A DNA stretch of 64,000 bases from NCBI RefSeq assembly GCF_000346465.2, contig NC_034009.1, positions 3,818,199-3,882,198 of the forward strand, written 5' to 3'. The stretch comes from Prunus persica (taxonomy: Eukaryota; Streptophyta; Magnoliopsida; Rosales; Rosaceae). The translations under genes were made by a program, and so were the position numbers. This document shows, in pieces, positions 12,482 to 23,357 of this stretch. A model generated the notes under the pieces. It worked only from the letters and a program-made list of their open reading frames with translations. It did not search any database and was not told the origin of the DNA. Position 1 is the first letter of the stretch. Each line of letters starts with the position of its first letter.

Positions 12482-12856
12482 CAGAGTCTAGGCTATTCTG
12501 CTTTCACCTTTTAACATCTTGGGCAGGGGGCAGACCACCGACTTCCTCCCGATACTCGCTCAACTGGCGCGGCTCGCAACTCATGAGGCCAAGCACACTC
12601 CAGCCTAGACCTGCGTCAATAGGGAGCAGCTGGTCCACTTGCGTGCACCTACTCCACCATGGTTGCTGCTCCCTATTGCCGACTTTCCCTCAGCTAGACC
12701 TCGTCGCAAAAAAGAACTACACGTGCTCAACTTATCTTGGGATGTACGGTGACTCCTTTCTTCGACGAGCAGTACAAATTCTCCAAGATCTCTCTCAAAC
12801 TAGAAAGTAGAGAAGTTAAGTTTGCAATGTGAAGAAGAGTGAAGAGAAGCCCTGCA

Positions 12857-12862
12857 CTTATA
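12857..12862 (-). promoter_or_regulatory. TATA-like box for antisense transcription
   Basis: On the minus strand the motif TATAAG lies about 375 bases upstream of the first antisense ATG (12481), in a context like a plant core promoter. It would drive the antisense ORFs independently of the LTRs. The motif is seen; activity is inferred. Confidence 0.35.
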
Positions 12863-13056
12863 CAGGATGGGAATCCTAGGTCAGCAAGGAATCTAAAACC
12901 CATTCCAACTGGGTGTTCAGAAAATTAGCAAGTCAAATACCTCCTCCGCTCAAGAGCCCAAATCCAAGGAGGAAGCCCAGTTACAGCTGGATAGCCCATA
13001 AGATAATTCATATATCCTACATGCCACCACGCGCCATGTAGAATCTGAGGGGCATT

Positions 13057-13423
13057 TGTGGGAACCGAATTAAATCAAAACCCCAGGTCAAATAATTCCT
13101 TCCATTTGGGGATTATTTGACCTAATTGGGAGTTACTCAATTTAATTGGGAGTTACCCAATTAAATGGGGAGTTACCTAATTAATTTGGGATTGATTTGA
13201 TTCCTACCCTAATTAGGGATTTGATGTAAATCAAATAAATCAAATCCCTAATTAATCAAATCTCACCAAATCAAGGAGGAATAATTCCTTTCCATCTACG
13301 GAATTATTCCTCTGAAACCCTAGCCTCCGAGACCACTATAAATAAATGGCAACACACAAGGGTTGAGGTACGTCTAAATTCCTACTGAAACTCTGTAGAA
13401 AATTCCTCTCAAACCCTAAACAC

Positions 13424-13462
<39 letters not shown>

Positions 13463-13688
13463 TAAGGCTCCGGCCGCCCGGTTTACACCTTAAACACATC
13501 TCCGTATCCTAGTTAGCTAGTGTTTTTCTTACAAACTCTTGAACTAATATAGGCATTGGAGGGCCTTTGGCCAACACCCCCCGAGTGTGGTCCTCTTATT
13601 TGTTCTATTTTGCCGGGAGAAAGAGGCGGCGAAGAAGAGAGAGGAATTTTTCCAATCGAATATTCTCGTGGGGAAATTTGCTCCTACA
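13057..13688 (+). repeat. 3' LTR of the 6.7 kb retrotransposon
   Basis: A 632-base partner of the 5' LTR ending CTCCTACA, followed by the ATTAC target duplication. A purine-rich tract (tctgaggggcatt, 13045-13057) directly precedes it and could serve as the polypurine tract. It carries about 17 bases absent from the 5' LTR near 13235. Confidence 0.93.
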
Positions 13689-13786
13689 ATTACCATGTAT
13701 TTAACGACTCTCTCCTAAAGCCTAAAAAGCATCTATAAAGTTCAACGCATGTGCACACAATGCTTTTGATAGTGTCAATGTGTGTT

Positions 13787-13902
<116 letters not shown>

Positions 13903-16900
13903 AATTGTTTATCTTTCCTTTTCTTTCAATAGCATGATAAATGTTCATCCACTGCAATCTTATCCTCAAGGTTGCTAGTCCTATTTAGTTCCTGATGTTC
14001 TTTCTTAATATCTAAAGGTATGTCTACAGCAATTTCAGAAATGAACTTTCCTTGACCAAAACTGTCAATCATACCTTCTAGTTGTTGAATCTAATTCACA
14101 TAAAAAAATTCAAAAACTACTAAGTATTACAAAGAAAAGGACAAACATTACCTATAACAACCAACTCATTTGCTGGCAGAGAGAAATACGGAACCTGCTT
14201 TAGTTGAAATATGAAATGAGATGAGGTAGCATGAATGGGAGAGTAAATACCAAACTGAACATAAAAGGACCACTTTTACCTCTTCAATATGACCATCCAA
14301 ATGCTTCAAGTGAACCTATCAAGAGGACAGGAATAAAATTTAAGAAACAATATAGCCAACTAGCCTGTTAAGAAATGCTCACACCAGGAATAGTTGGCAT
14401 ATAACAAAAGATAAAACAATTAGTGTCCATTTTACTATCATAAGCATATAATCTAAAACAGATGTAAGCCTGCCAGACCGCACCACTAAATTATTATAAA
14501 AATAAGATAAAAGTATCCATGAAATCTTTCAGAGTCAAAAGCCCAATCCCACAGCACTCATCCAAGGTTGATCCCCTTTTTCGAAACAAGAATATTGCTA
14601 GAAGTGTCAAACAAAGGGTGTGCAATGGCACACATGACCACCTTGAAACATTCCTCAGACCTTGGGCTCTTTTAATAATTGAAATAAGTACCTTTTATGA
14701 TAACGCATCCAAATCCTGTACTGTATAAGAGACCAAATACTCAATCGCCACAAAATGTACAAAAAGAAGAGCAAACCGTGTAATTAATGAAAAACTGTCT
14801 CTGGTTCACTACTTGCTGCCTTTAAAAACTTATCAAGCCCTTCTCGAGTCCCATTGTCCACTGTCAAACAAGAGCATCAGTACTTAAACAAATTACATTA
14901 CTTGTTACTGATGTCATTTACTAGAACAAGGGCATTACATATTTAATAAATAATGATGCTGCGGTTGATGATATGATGATTATAATTATAGAGATTATAG
15001 TGGTTCATCTATGCCATGTTTAACATGATATCATGGCAATTATATATATATATTCTTTCCTCTGGGGCCTTTAGTAGTAGACATAAGTAAACTTGATGGC
15101 TAGACTACTTATCAAAATCGAGAAACATAAAAAATAAAAATAAAAATAATGCATAAGGCTTTTACAAACCGCAATTTGTGCCTAACACATAAAGCTCGTC
15201 CAAATTTAAATGGTGCTCCACAGATGGTAACTGCAGTTTAAGAAATTACTCTGCATTACAATAGTACAAGTCACAACAGAGAAGGATTGAAAGTAGAACT
15301 TGCAAGATTATATTATAAATGCTACCTTGCACCTGGCAACCCACACCACAGAATAGAAGTTTCTTTACACCTGCAGCCTGTTTTACAGGAAAGGCACACT
15401 TGTGTCAGTAAAACTCATAAGAAACGTGCAATTTTGTGACAAGGAGCAGTGTAGAATAAACAACTAAGGAGTAGGAAGAAGTACAAACTTTTCACTCAAA
15501 AGCAATACCAACAATTGAGATTTAAGCTCCATAAAAGGATGGTCCATCACCTAAAGGACAGAAAAGTCCCAAACAAAAAACCCAGACCACAAAGGACGGT
15601 ATGCTCTTATCGGCTAGAACTTCCGCTGGTGTCCTTTTGAGAACGGGATAAAGAGAAATGACATAATGAGGATGGAATAACAATAACCAGAAACAAAATT
15701 GTCATAAAATGGTAGAAGAATTTCATCTGAGGAACCTGTTTTTCTCCCTCTACCATGAACTACAGGTTCCAAGCCCTGAATGGGAAAACAAGAGTACATG
15801 AATGCTGGAATATCAAAGAAACAACTTGAGTTCTATTCAATTAACCAACAAGGCTAGCTTACAATAAAGTATAAAAATCCAAAGCTATGTAGTTCCACAA
15901 GTCTAGATGATGATTTAGTTAAATATGAAAAGAAAACTAATAGTAATAATAATAATGAATTCTAATGACAACATTGGTTGTAGTTCCACAAAGAAACAAC
16001 ATTGGTTGAAGTAAAAATTTGGTCTGGCAGCACCTCTAACTTGAATTTCGAGAATCAAGACTGATGAATAAAATGGAAATCATGCATGGCAATGGATCAT
16101 TAAAAAAATTAGATTTTGAACCAAAATTGAAGTTCGATCACTCCACTGCACTTCATATAAGCACTTCAAATGTCCACATCCGGTGTTTGGTACATGATAT
16201 TAGAGAACTCGAGCATTTACTGTGCTCTAAATCAGTATTTAAGAGTAAAAATTCAATGAAAGTATGAAAAATTTGGAGAGGAACAAGAACTTACTTCAAT
16301 CTTAGACATTCCATCTCCTAAGAAAGCACAGGCTTCCTTGAAATGGGCAATGTAATATGTGTCGCACAACCCGCAACGACTACCAAAAGACAAGATATAG
16401 CAAATAAAGGAATAAATAAAAATTCAAACTTTAAATGCAAAAATTCAAATTTATAAAAAGTAAAAGTGGGGTAATGAAAGGATCTGAAAGAGCTTCAAAA
16501 ATGAACCTGCAGTGATCTTTAGCCGGGTAAGTGCCACCAGGAGGAATGGGTCTGGAGCGTTGCCTCCAGTCCTCTCTCAGCTTCACTGACTTTGAGTTGG
16601 GTTTTCCATATGTTCCACCACATAACACAACACAAACTTTGCTGTGAAACAAACACACAGATAACAAACAGAGGCTCACACAAAGAGTTTTGGGGGGTAC
16701 CTTTAGAGGAAGAGGAAGAGGAAGATGAAGATGAGGAAACAATGGAGAGTGAGAGACGAAGGGAAGAGAGCTTGGCAATTAGAGAACACATTCCAGCTGA
16801 GAGAAACCCCAAGCCAACAGTAATGCAACTGAAACAGAGTGAGAGTGACTACAATGTGCTGAGGCTGTGTGAACCACCTATTTCTTTCTAACAGTCTGCC

Positions 16901-16962
16901 ATGGTGCTTTATAAGATTTGGTCACTCGTGTGACCGGGTGCACCTGGTTCGAACCAAAGTCT

Positions 16963-17895
16963 AAAAATATCCATAGTTTTGGAAATATCGGTAGTTCAAA
17001 AGCACGGATATTTCGATATCGATAAAAATTGAATAAAAACCACGAAAATTGTAAGCAAAACTTGAAATTTTTTCTTCAAAAGTTGGAGGATTTTTATTTA
17101 GTCAATTATCTATTACTTTATCATAAAACATTGGAAGGATATGCATTGCATGATGTGTTTAACTGATTTAAGTTGATTATATAGCAAGCTGACAAATACT
17201 CCAAGCGTAGAAAATATGTAATAATTAATTAAAGAAGATTAAACACACCATAATCAATGCTATACATTGCATGGTAAGATGCATGAGTGACTTAGTACCA
17301 CATATAGTTTGTATAAGATTCAAATTTGAGTTATTTACACTATCAACTCCTGAGGTTTTCGGTTTTGTCACAAAACTCCTTGAGGTTTTAGAAATTATAA
17401 GAACACCCCTGAGATTTTAAATTGTTTTCACAAAACTCATTTTCATTGATTTTTCATCCAAAGATTGATAATGTTATACACACAAAAATTTCCAAATGAC
17501 AAAGTTGGCATTTGAGATTAGATTGCATATACTTCATTGAGGTTAATTTTGTCATTTGCATAAGTTTTTTTTTAATAAATGAAATCATCAATTTTGGACA
17601 AACAATCAACGAAATGGGGTTTTGTGAAAACAAACTGAAACCTCATGAGTGTTCGTGTAATTTTTTAGACCTAATGGGGTTTTGTAAGAACACAAGAAAT
17701 CTCAGGGGGTGTTAGTGTAAATAACTCTTCAAATTTTTCATTGTCTTCATCATCTCGATATTATCGATATTATAGCGATATTTTGACCAAATGTTGCTGA
17801 AGTGTGAGAGAAATTATCGACGTCGATATTTTTCGATATTATTGTCGATATTATCGATACTTATATAGATATGTTCCAAAATATCCTAGACCCGA
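16963..17895. other. AT-rich element with ATCGATA-type repeats, nested MITE inside
   Basis: Flanks of about 130-360 bases on each side of the MITE 17329-17729 are full of tatcgata/cgatatt motifs. The outer ends share a partly inverted gtcta-aaatat segment (near 16960 and 17890). This suggests an older transposon later hit by the MITE. No ORF and no certain target duplication were found. Confidence 0.4.
17329..17729. mobile_element. Fold-back MITE
   Basis: The outer ends gagttatttacac and gtgtaaataactc are inverted repeats, and the arms of about 100 bases inside them continue to pair imperfectly. No transposase is present. Related arms occur at 48878-49030, 52513-52660 and 58780-58930. Confidence 0.7.
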
Positions 17896-17955
17896 AAAAA
17901 CGATAATATCCTTCATATCTTAGTAGTAAATACTTGAAAAATTGTAGGGTCCAAG

Positions 17956-18443
17956 TCTACCGAGGGATGGCAAGTGATTAGGTCTTTGAACAAGGTTGTG
18001 AAAACTTAAATAACTCGCTTACCTTGAGTGCTAATAATTTACTCTATGGTTCTTTGTGAACAATTTGCATTTAACTAAGCCTGAAATCAAGCAACATAGA
18101 TGTACTGGCATGAAACCATTTTCTTCTACTTAGTAAGATGCTCATACTTGTTTAAGGTCTTAAAATCAAATTTTAATGTATGAAACCTGGTGTTTGTTAG
18201 GATTGAATGTGGCTTTCATAGAGGTCTCTGTGTATTTTAATGGATGAAACCTGGTTGCGACTCCAATTATTTTGAATTGACACACCAACTCTCTCTTTGC
18301 ATAGTTTTTGTCAGTATTTATTGTCAAGTTTTGTAATGTATAGGTATCCTCAGACGTCAGAGGATGCCATTTCTGAGTCTTGTCCAGTATGCTGTGGAAA
18401 TTGCTGATTAGAAGATGACTTCACATGAATACAATTTTTTTTT
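17956..18443 (+). repeat. Direct repeat, left copy (JmjC gene fragment)
   Basis: About 480 bases nearly identical to 20276-20752. Near its right end it carries an exon-like piece encoding SEDAISESCPVCCGNC, the cysteine-rich region before the JmjC domain of KDM3-type demethylases. The two copies flank the TOPLESS-related pseudogene. Confidence 0.85.
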
Positions 18444-19029
18444 GGGTGATTTTTGAAAATTTTGTAAAAAACACGTGTATTAAATAAGAAAAATACATAA
18501 GTATGTGTATTGTATGTATGTTTTTAAAAAAAATATGTATTTTACCGGGTCTTTAAGATGTGTATGGAAAACAGAAGTATTATTGAAAAATACGTACTTA
18601 CGTGTATAATACAAGTATTAAATGGAAAAATGCTAAATTCTTTATATGGGTAATAAATAAAAAATCAAAAGGAGACAATAGAGACTCGGGTAATGGCCTA
18701 TGCTATAAACTACTCTTATCGATAAATGAAAATCAGGGGAAAAAAATGTTTAAAAAAAGAGTAGAGCCGGGCGGCTATATTTAAGGGTAGAGCTATTATT
18801 TAAACAGTATAGCCGCGCGGCTGTACTATTTATTTGGAAAAAAAAAAAAATAGGACCCGCCTAGACCGCCTAGGCGGCCGATTTTTCGAAAGCCTGAATC
18901 GGGTTGTTTTTTTATTTTAAGATTTCTTTTTTTCGGTGGGTCTGACATCTCTGCAAATACAAAGCTAAGGTTTTAGTGACTTACTCACTGTTTATCAACA
19001 ACGTAAAGGTTAGCTCTTCCCAACAATTC
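18444..19029. other. AT-rich spacer, no gene recognised
   Basis: Contains runs with many atgtgtatt/tacgtgtat units (18470-18620) and A-rich tracts. The agccgggcggcta-type motif appears twice (near 18766 and 18813) in inverted arrangement. No coding similarity is seen; possibly transposon debris. Confidence 0.4.
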
Positions 19030-19297
19030 ACTCTTAAATTGAGGGTTGAAGCCATGTCTGAAAGTAATTGTGGTTTCCAATGTGCATGCCACCAAATATC
19101 ACACTCACCTGAGGAAGGTAAGCGGAGGGATTGATTTGACAACGTAGTTCAAGAACTGAAGCATCAAGTATGCATATAGTTCCATATACCGTCTGGCCAT
19201 CACCTGAGTATGTTGCATGGGAAATTGATGCAGAAAAATCTGGAACCCACTGGAAATACAACACAAAAGACTTAAATCATCCGTATCCTCAAACAAC

Positions 19298-19369
<72 letters not shown>

Positions 19370-20292
19370 GTTAACATATGCTATTTCTTTCACTTCATAT
19401 ACTGCAAGGTGAATCTTGTTTATGGCAAGGAGGTGCAGATCATTCTGGTGAATTTGGATGTAAGTATCTGACAATGATCTCAACTCCTTCCCATCTGGAA
19501 TCTGCAACAATTTGCTTCTCTGTTTTTCCCACCCAGCAGCACCCCAGCACAAAATCTGCAGGGCCAAAACTACATCGTTAAATAACAGAAGTCACATTAA
19601 AGTAGAAGCCATGTCTGAAAGTAATTGTAGTTTCCAATATGCATCAGCACCAGAAGAAACTAGTACATAAGAGTGTTCGAGAAGGCAAGGCTATACCGTC
19701 ATCTCAGGGGTGAAAAGCAAGAAATGTTGCCGCAGGTGGCGGTGGCGGTGGCATGACTTTCTTCATGGTCTGCGTTTTTACGCATCAGATTTTTATGAGT
19801 ACAATGAGTTAGATCATGAGAAATTTGCAAACAGAACCTAAGCATATTGACAAACAAGATTTGGGAAGTTTTGGCTGGGAAAAGAATATTTCAAGAATAC
19901 TATGTGTTGGGTTTACCTTAAATGTTGTCATGTAAAAAATGGAGATCATCCCTCCTGTTGCTGATATGAGATATCAATCATTCTTGGACAAATCAAAGCA
20001 GGACATAGCCTCTTCAGGGTTGGTGCTGGGAAGGTCATTGTTCATCAGCTCTAAGCCACTCCTTGGTTTCCATAAATTAGGGTGAACCTTGGGAGTTTGG
20101 GTAATCACCACATTTTTTAGAGTATTTGAAGTGGATTTCGGGTAATCACTACAAATTTTTTTAGTATCCATTTTGGGTCCATATTGCCTGAATTGTGAAG
20201 TAATTGGCAATTCTGGTAGGTTGGTGCCACAGGAAAAGCCCTGAGGGATGTCATTGCTGTTGTATCGGTGGCAGCTTCTACTGGGGGATGGC
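19030..20292 (-). pseudogene. TOPLESS-related (TPR) corepressor pseudogene fragment
   Basis: Reading leftward, pieces appear in the order of the WD40 half of TOPLESS/TPR corepressors: a segment ending NPEEAMSCFDLSKND (20292-19974), one with TGGMISIFYMTTFK (near 19960-19915), one with PPPPPPAATFLAFHP (near 19760-19690), one with GWEKQRSKLLQIPDG and FHQ-like residues (19567-19376), and one with ASISHATYSGDGQTVY...LRCQINPSAYLPQ (19254-19108). Frame breaks and stops occur between and within them (for example after SKND and after AFHP). TPR proteins bind EAR-motif repressors and recruit histone deacetylases. Here only an internal fragment remains, with no N-terminal LisH/CTLH part and no start codon, so it is dead. 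The family assignment rests on several collinear motifs. Confidence 0.75.
19300..19364. repeat. Microsatellite (GA)n
   Basis: About 32 uninterrupted GA units in what was an intron of the TPR fragment, between the KLLQIP and SASISHA pieces. Confidence 0.95.
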
Positions 20293-20752
20293 AAGTGATT
20301 AGGTCTTTGAACAAGGTTGTGAAAACTTAAATAACTCGCTTACCTTGAGTACTAATAATTTCTGCTCTCTGGTTCTTTTTGAATAATTTGCATTTAACTA
20401 AGCCTGAAATCAAGCAACATAGATGTATTGGCATGAAACTATTCTCTTTTAGTTAGTAAGATGCTCATTCTTGTTCAAGGTCTTAAATTCAAATTTTAAT
20501 GGATGAAACCTGGTGTTTGTTAGGATTTAATGTGGCTTTAATAGAGGCCTCTGTGTATGTATGGTTGCGACTCCAATTATTTTGAACTGACACACCAACT
20601 TTCTCTTTGCATAGTTTTTGTCAGTATTTATTGTCAAGTTTTGTACTGTATAGTTATCCTCAGACGTCAGAGGATGCCATTTCTGAGTCTTGTCCAGTAT
20701 GCTGTGGAAATTGCTGATTAGAAGAGGAATTCACATGAATACAATTTTTTTT
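20276..20752 (+). repeat. Direct repeat, right copy
   Basis: Partner of 17956-18443. It begins at the right edge of the TPR fragment (tggggggatggcaagtgatt-like start) and runs to the gaatacaa-T-tract. It leads directly into the further JmjC gene pieces to its right. Confidence 0.85.
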
Positions 20753-21655
20753 TACTGGGTGAAGAGAAGCATTCTGCAAATGACATTGACACGCAGACAC
20801 TCAGAGGCTTATAGTTATACTCTTTGCTTTTCAATATTTTACAATCATTTGTGTATTGGTAGAGCCTTTACCAGGAACATATTCTATATCACATTTATTC
20901 TGTAGTCTGATTATCATTTGATATTAACTTTGTCAGCAACAACTGCAAAACTTCTATTTTTCATTTTCACAGAAGCTTTCCTAGTTGTTCATATGATCTC
21001 TGGCTCAACTGTTGTAGGGAGATCCGAGATGGGCACTTGCAGGGAGGTGGGAAGGAAGTGATTATGGAATATGTCAGTCGGGGCCTATACTATTTGCATA
21101 GTGGAAAGGAAAGGGTGGAACTGCTTCCTGAAACTAGCCCCAAGCGTTCTGGAAGGTGAACATTTAAGTGGAAACCAAATGAAGATGGAAGTATTTGTTG
21201 CCCCCCAAAGGACATGAATGGCTGTGGTGATGGTATTTTAGTATTTAGATGCATGTTTTCCGAAAATCACATCAGGGGGTTGGTAAAGAAAGCAGGAGAA
21301 ATAGATGAAGCTTACAAACTTAAGTGAAAATTTGGCAGAAAGGCGTTTATGTCTCAACTCTGTGGATGATGTCGACTCAAGCAGCATAGCTTCTAGAGCT
21401 GCTTCTGAAGAAAACTATTTGTACGGTCCAAGGGCTGGAGATATCCAACGTGAGAATTTAAAGCATTTTCAGTGGCATTGGTTCAGGGGTGAACCTGTAA
21501 TTGTGAGTAAAATGAAACTACAAAAGGTTTAATCTGGGAACCATTGGTCATGTGGCATGCTTGTCGTCAGATGCAACATACTAAGCATGGTAAACATTTG
21601 GAAGTCAAGAGCATTGACTGCTTGGATTGGTTTGAGGTGAGTTGTCCTCTGGCTT
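20654..21655 (+). pseudogene. KDM3-type JmjC histone demethylase pseudogene fragment (JMJ25/IBM1-like)
   Basis: Collinear pieces of a plant JmjC H3K9 demethylase occur in order: a cysteine-rich exon (20654-20712, SEDAISESCPVCCGNC then stop), a piece with EIRDGHLQGGGKEV and YVSRGLYYLH (21017-21159), WKPNEDGSICCPPK with GCGDGILVFRCMFSEN (21170-21330), and NYLYGPRAGDIQRENLKHFQ then WHWFRGEPVIV (21405-21510). A GT donor follows near 21639. Stops at 21159 and 21326, a frameshift near 21300, and the absence of the Fe(II)-binding JmjC core itself make it non-functional. Such enzymes remove H3K9 methylation from gene bodies. Together with the TPR piece this is a junkyard of chromatin-regulator fragments. 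Confidence 0.75.
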
Positions 21656-22199
21656 TGAATTGCTGTAATTATGTTTCTAATTGCTCACTGCTGCTTGTAA
21701 TGATGTTTTAAATATGTGAACTGTTTAAAGTAATAGTGCGAGATGTTTGGGAAATATCTGTATTCTGTACACAGTTGTTGTCATCAATTTAGGTGGATAA
21801 TTATGATGGTATTCGAATTTTTCATCACAAACTGTGTCTTTTTGACGTTGTGGGTGATTCATCCCATTGATCAGACCTTTTATCTGACTCTGGAGCATAA
21901 ACAGGAAGAATATGATTAGTTCATTAAATACTTTTGAGTTGTTTGTGCAGGTGTTTTAGTTTGGTTGACAACTTTTTCTAATAAAATCTTTAAATATCGT
22001 TCCTTGAAGATCCAAATTTCTGAATATCGTTCCTTGAATGGTGTGGCAACTGAATTACTTGCTCAAATTCAATAGTGGAGGGCACTGAATCTCTTGAAAT
22101 AAATAGCTATCCCTGCAGTTATTCATATAAAGATCATTCATACATGAAATAGGCTGAAAGAAACATATTATTTAATTGATTCATATAAAATTTTAACAT
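21656..22199. other. Unassigned DNA between the JmjC fragment and the Copia fragment
   Basis: AT-rich sequence; perhaps an intron of the former JmjC gene followed by an LTR remnant, since a primer-binding-like motif follows at 22200. A short repeat (atatcgttccttgaa) occurs twice near 21994 and 22025. No coding region recognised. Confidence 0.4.
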
Positions 22200-22512
22200 G
22201 ATATCAGAGCACCAGTTCTAGGGTGTCTCTTGAATACTTTTTTTTTACACTCCTTTTATCACCTAGGGTTTTTCACAACCCTAGCCACAACACCCAATCA
22301 TGGGTGACAACAAATCAAACACATATCAAACATCAGCTTCCGACAACGAAGCCCCCAGGTTCACAACTGAAGAATACAGTCAACTTAAGTCTCTTCTTCA
22401 CAATGGTACAGTATCTCCTTTTTGCGCCAGCGCCAATAAGTCATCACCATCCACAACATCTTGGATACTTGACAGCGGAGTCACCGATCATGTCGCTCCT
22501 CCTTCTATGTTA
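22199..22512 (+). mobile_element. Ty1/Copia 5' fragment (primer site to protease motif)
   Basis: The sequence tgatatcagagca (22199-22211) resembles the initiator-tRNA-Met primer site that follows Copia LTRs. An ATG at 22300 opens a frame ending in WILDSGVTDHVAPPS, the Copia protease active-site region (family DSGATDH). Most of gag is missing. At about 22513 the homology stops and HCAR-derived DNA begins without a frame break, so the 116-codon frame (22300-22650) is chimeric. Confidence 0.7.
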
Positions 22513-22740
22513 AACACATTGAAAGTTGCACCTTTGTTTTCCCCACATTCGGTTTACATACAGGTACTTCCTGATGGTATGGTAATCGAGTTAATAATGA
22601 GCAAATTCCAGACCCTTTGGGCCAATATGTTAGAACCTTTATGCTACTAACAGTAAGTTAAGCTTGATTCAGTAGATAATAAAACCTTTGTATAATATGT
22701 CAGACCAAGGTGATGGTGACAAAATGTAACCATGATTCTT
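22513..22740 (-). pseudogene. HCAR: Third HCAR scrap (exon 18 joined to intron 13)
   Basis: Bases 22513-22628 match HCAR exon 18 and its flank (as at 23535-23648, minus-strand gene). From 22629 to about 22740 they match the intron between exons 13 and 14 (as at 24530-24655). The 0.9 kb that separates these in copy B is absent here, so this is a deletion derivative of a third copy or of unit B itself. Non-coding as HCAR. Confidence 0.85.
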
Positions 22741-22914
22741 GCAGTAGACTTGTAAGTTTGAGAAAGTTTTATTATTTGGAGTTTAAAATTTTTTTTAAAG
22801 GCTTCAAGTATTATTTTTTTTGGCCCCTTGTAACTAAAATAAATGAGTTTTTTTGGTCGAAGTAAAATAAATGAGTATTTAAACAAGTTATTTGAATCAA
22901 TTTGAAGAGTTTTA
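22741..22914. other. AT-rich spacer before duplication unit B
   Basis: T- and A-rich sequence with no gene; it separates the third HCAR scrap from unit B. The small ORF across 22647-22991 (-) has no recognisable similarity. Confidence 0.4.
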
Positions 22915-23244
22915 GAAATAAATAAATGAGTATATAATGACGTGAAAAATAACAAGTCTAATAATTCCTTCCTCCAAGAAAAACTGTACATTAAACTGTT
23001 TGTTCTTCCAAAATTTAGTCTCAGCCAAAGTTTTGACGTTACAGAAATGGTGTTACAATTTACAATCCAATTTTCCTTGAATTCATTTTATCTGATTTGA
23101 CTTTTCTCCTTAGTTGAGCAGAAGCTTTCCATCACCAATTTGACTTCAACAGAAGAATTCTTGGCTTGGAATCAATTACCTATGATCATAGCAAACATAT
23201 ATGTCAACCTGAGAAGAACAAAGAATTGATCGATACGTAATTGG

Positions 23245-23246
<2 letters not shown>

Positions 23247-23278
<32 letters not shown>
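23247..23278. repeat. Microsatellite (TA)n
   Basis: A TA dinucleotide run of about 16 units just downstream of the HCAR copy B stop codon. The same place in unit A (near 4715) has only a few units. Confidence 0.9.
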
Positions 23279-23281
<3 letters not shown>

Positions 23282-23357
23282 CAGAAAAGATTAAGGACAA
23301 CATTCGGTGTACATTGAAGTGCCCTCTTTATCATCTGCATTTCCCCAGCTAATGCAG

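Larger units (their letters stand above)
6982..13688 (+). mobile_element. Non-autonomous LTR retrotransposon with decayed gag and antisense ORFs
   Basis: A complete LTR element bounded by TG...CA LTRs (6982-7619 and 13057-13688) and the 5-base target duplication ATTAC (6977-6981, 13689-13693). Copy B of the host segment has the empty site near 25577. Inside are a primer-binding-like site, a decayed gag of Ty3-gypsy Tat type, a tandem repeat array, and two long ORFs on the opposite strand. No reverse transcriptase, RNase H or integrase motif was seen, so it could move only with help. The layout (gag without pol, extra antisense ORFs before the 3' LTR) is known from large retrotransposon derivatives of the Tat lineage; lineage is inferred from the gag CCHC-like motif. 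Confidence 0.9.

Noticed and set aside
12406..12810. 134-codon plus-strand ORF in the LTR element
   Set aside because: It overlaps the antisense ORF promoter side and has no domain. Codon and residue pattern look like chance in GC-richer DNA.
16918..16950. Possible tRNA gene, because of the ggttcgaacc motif at the right edge of both HCAR units
   Set aside because: Only a box B-like T-loop is present; no acceptor stem, D-arm or anticodon arm could be folded around it. It may be a SINE relic.
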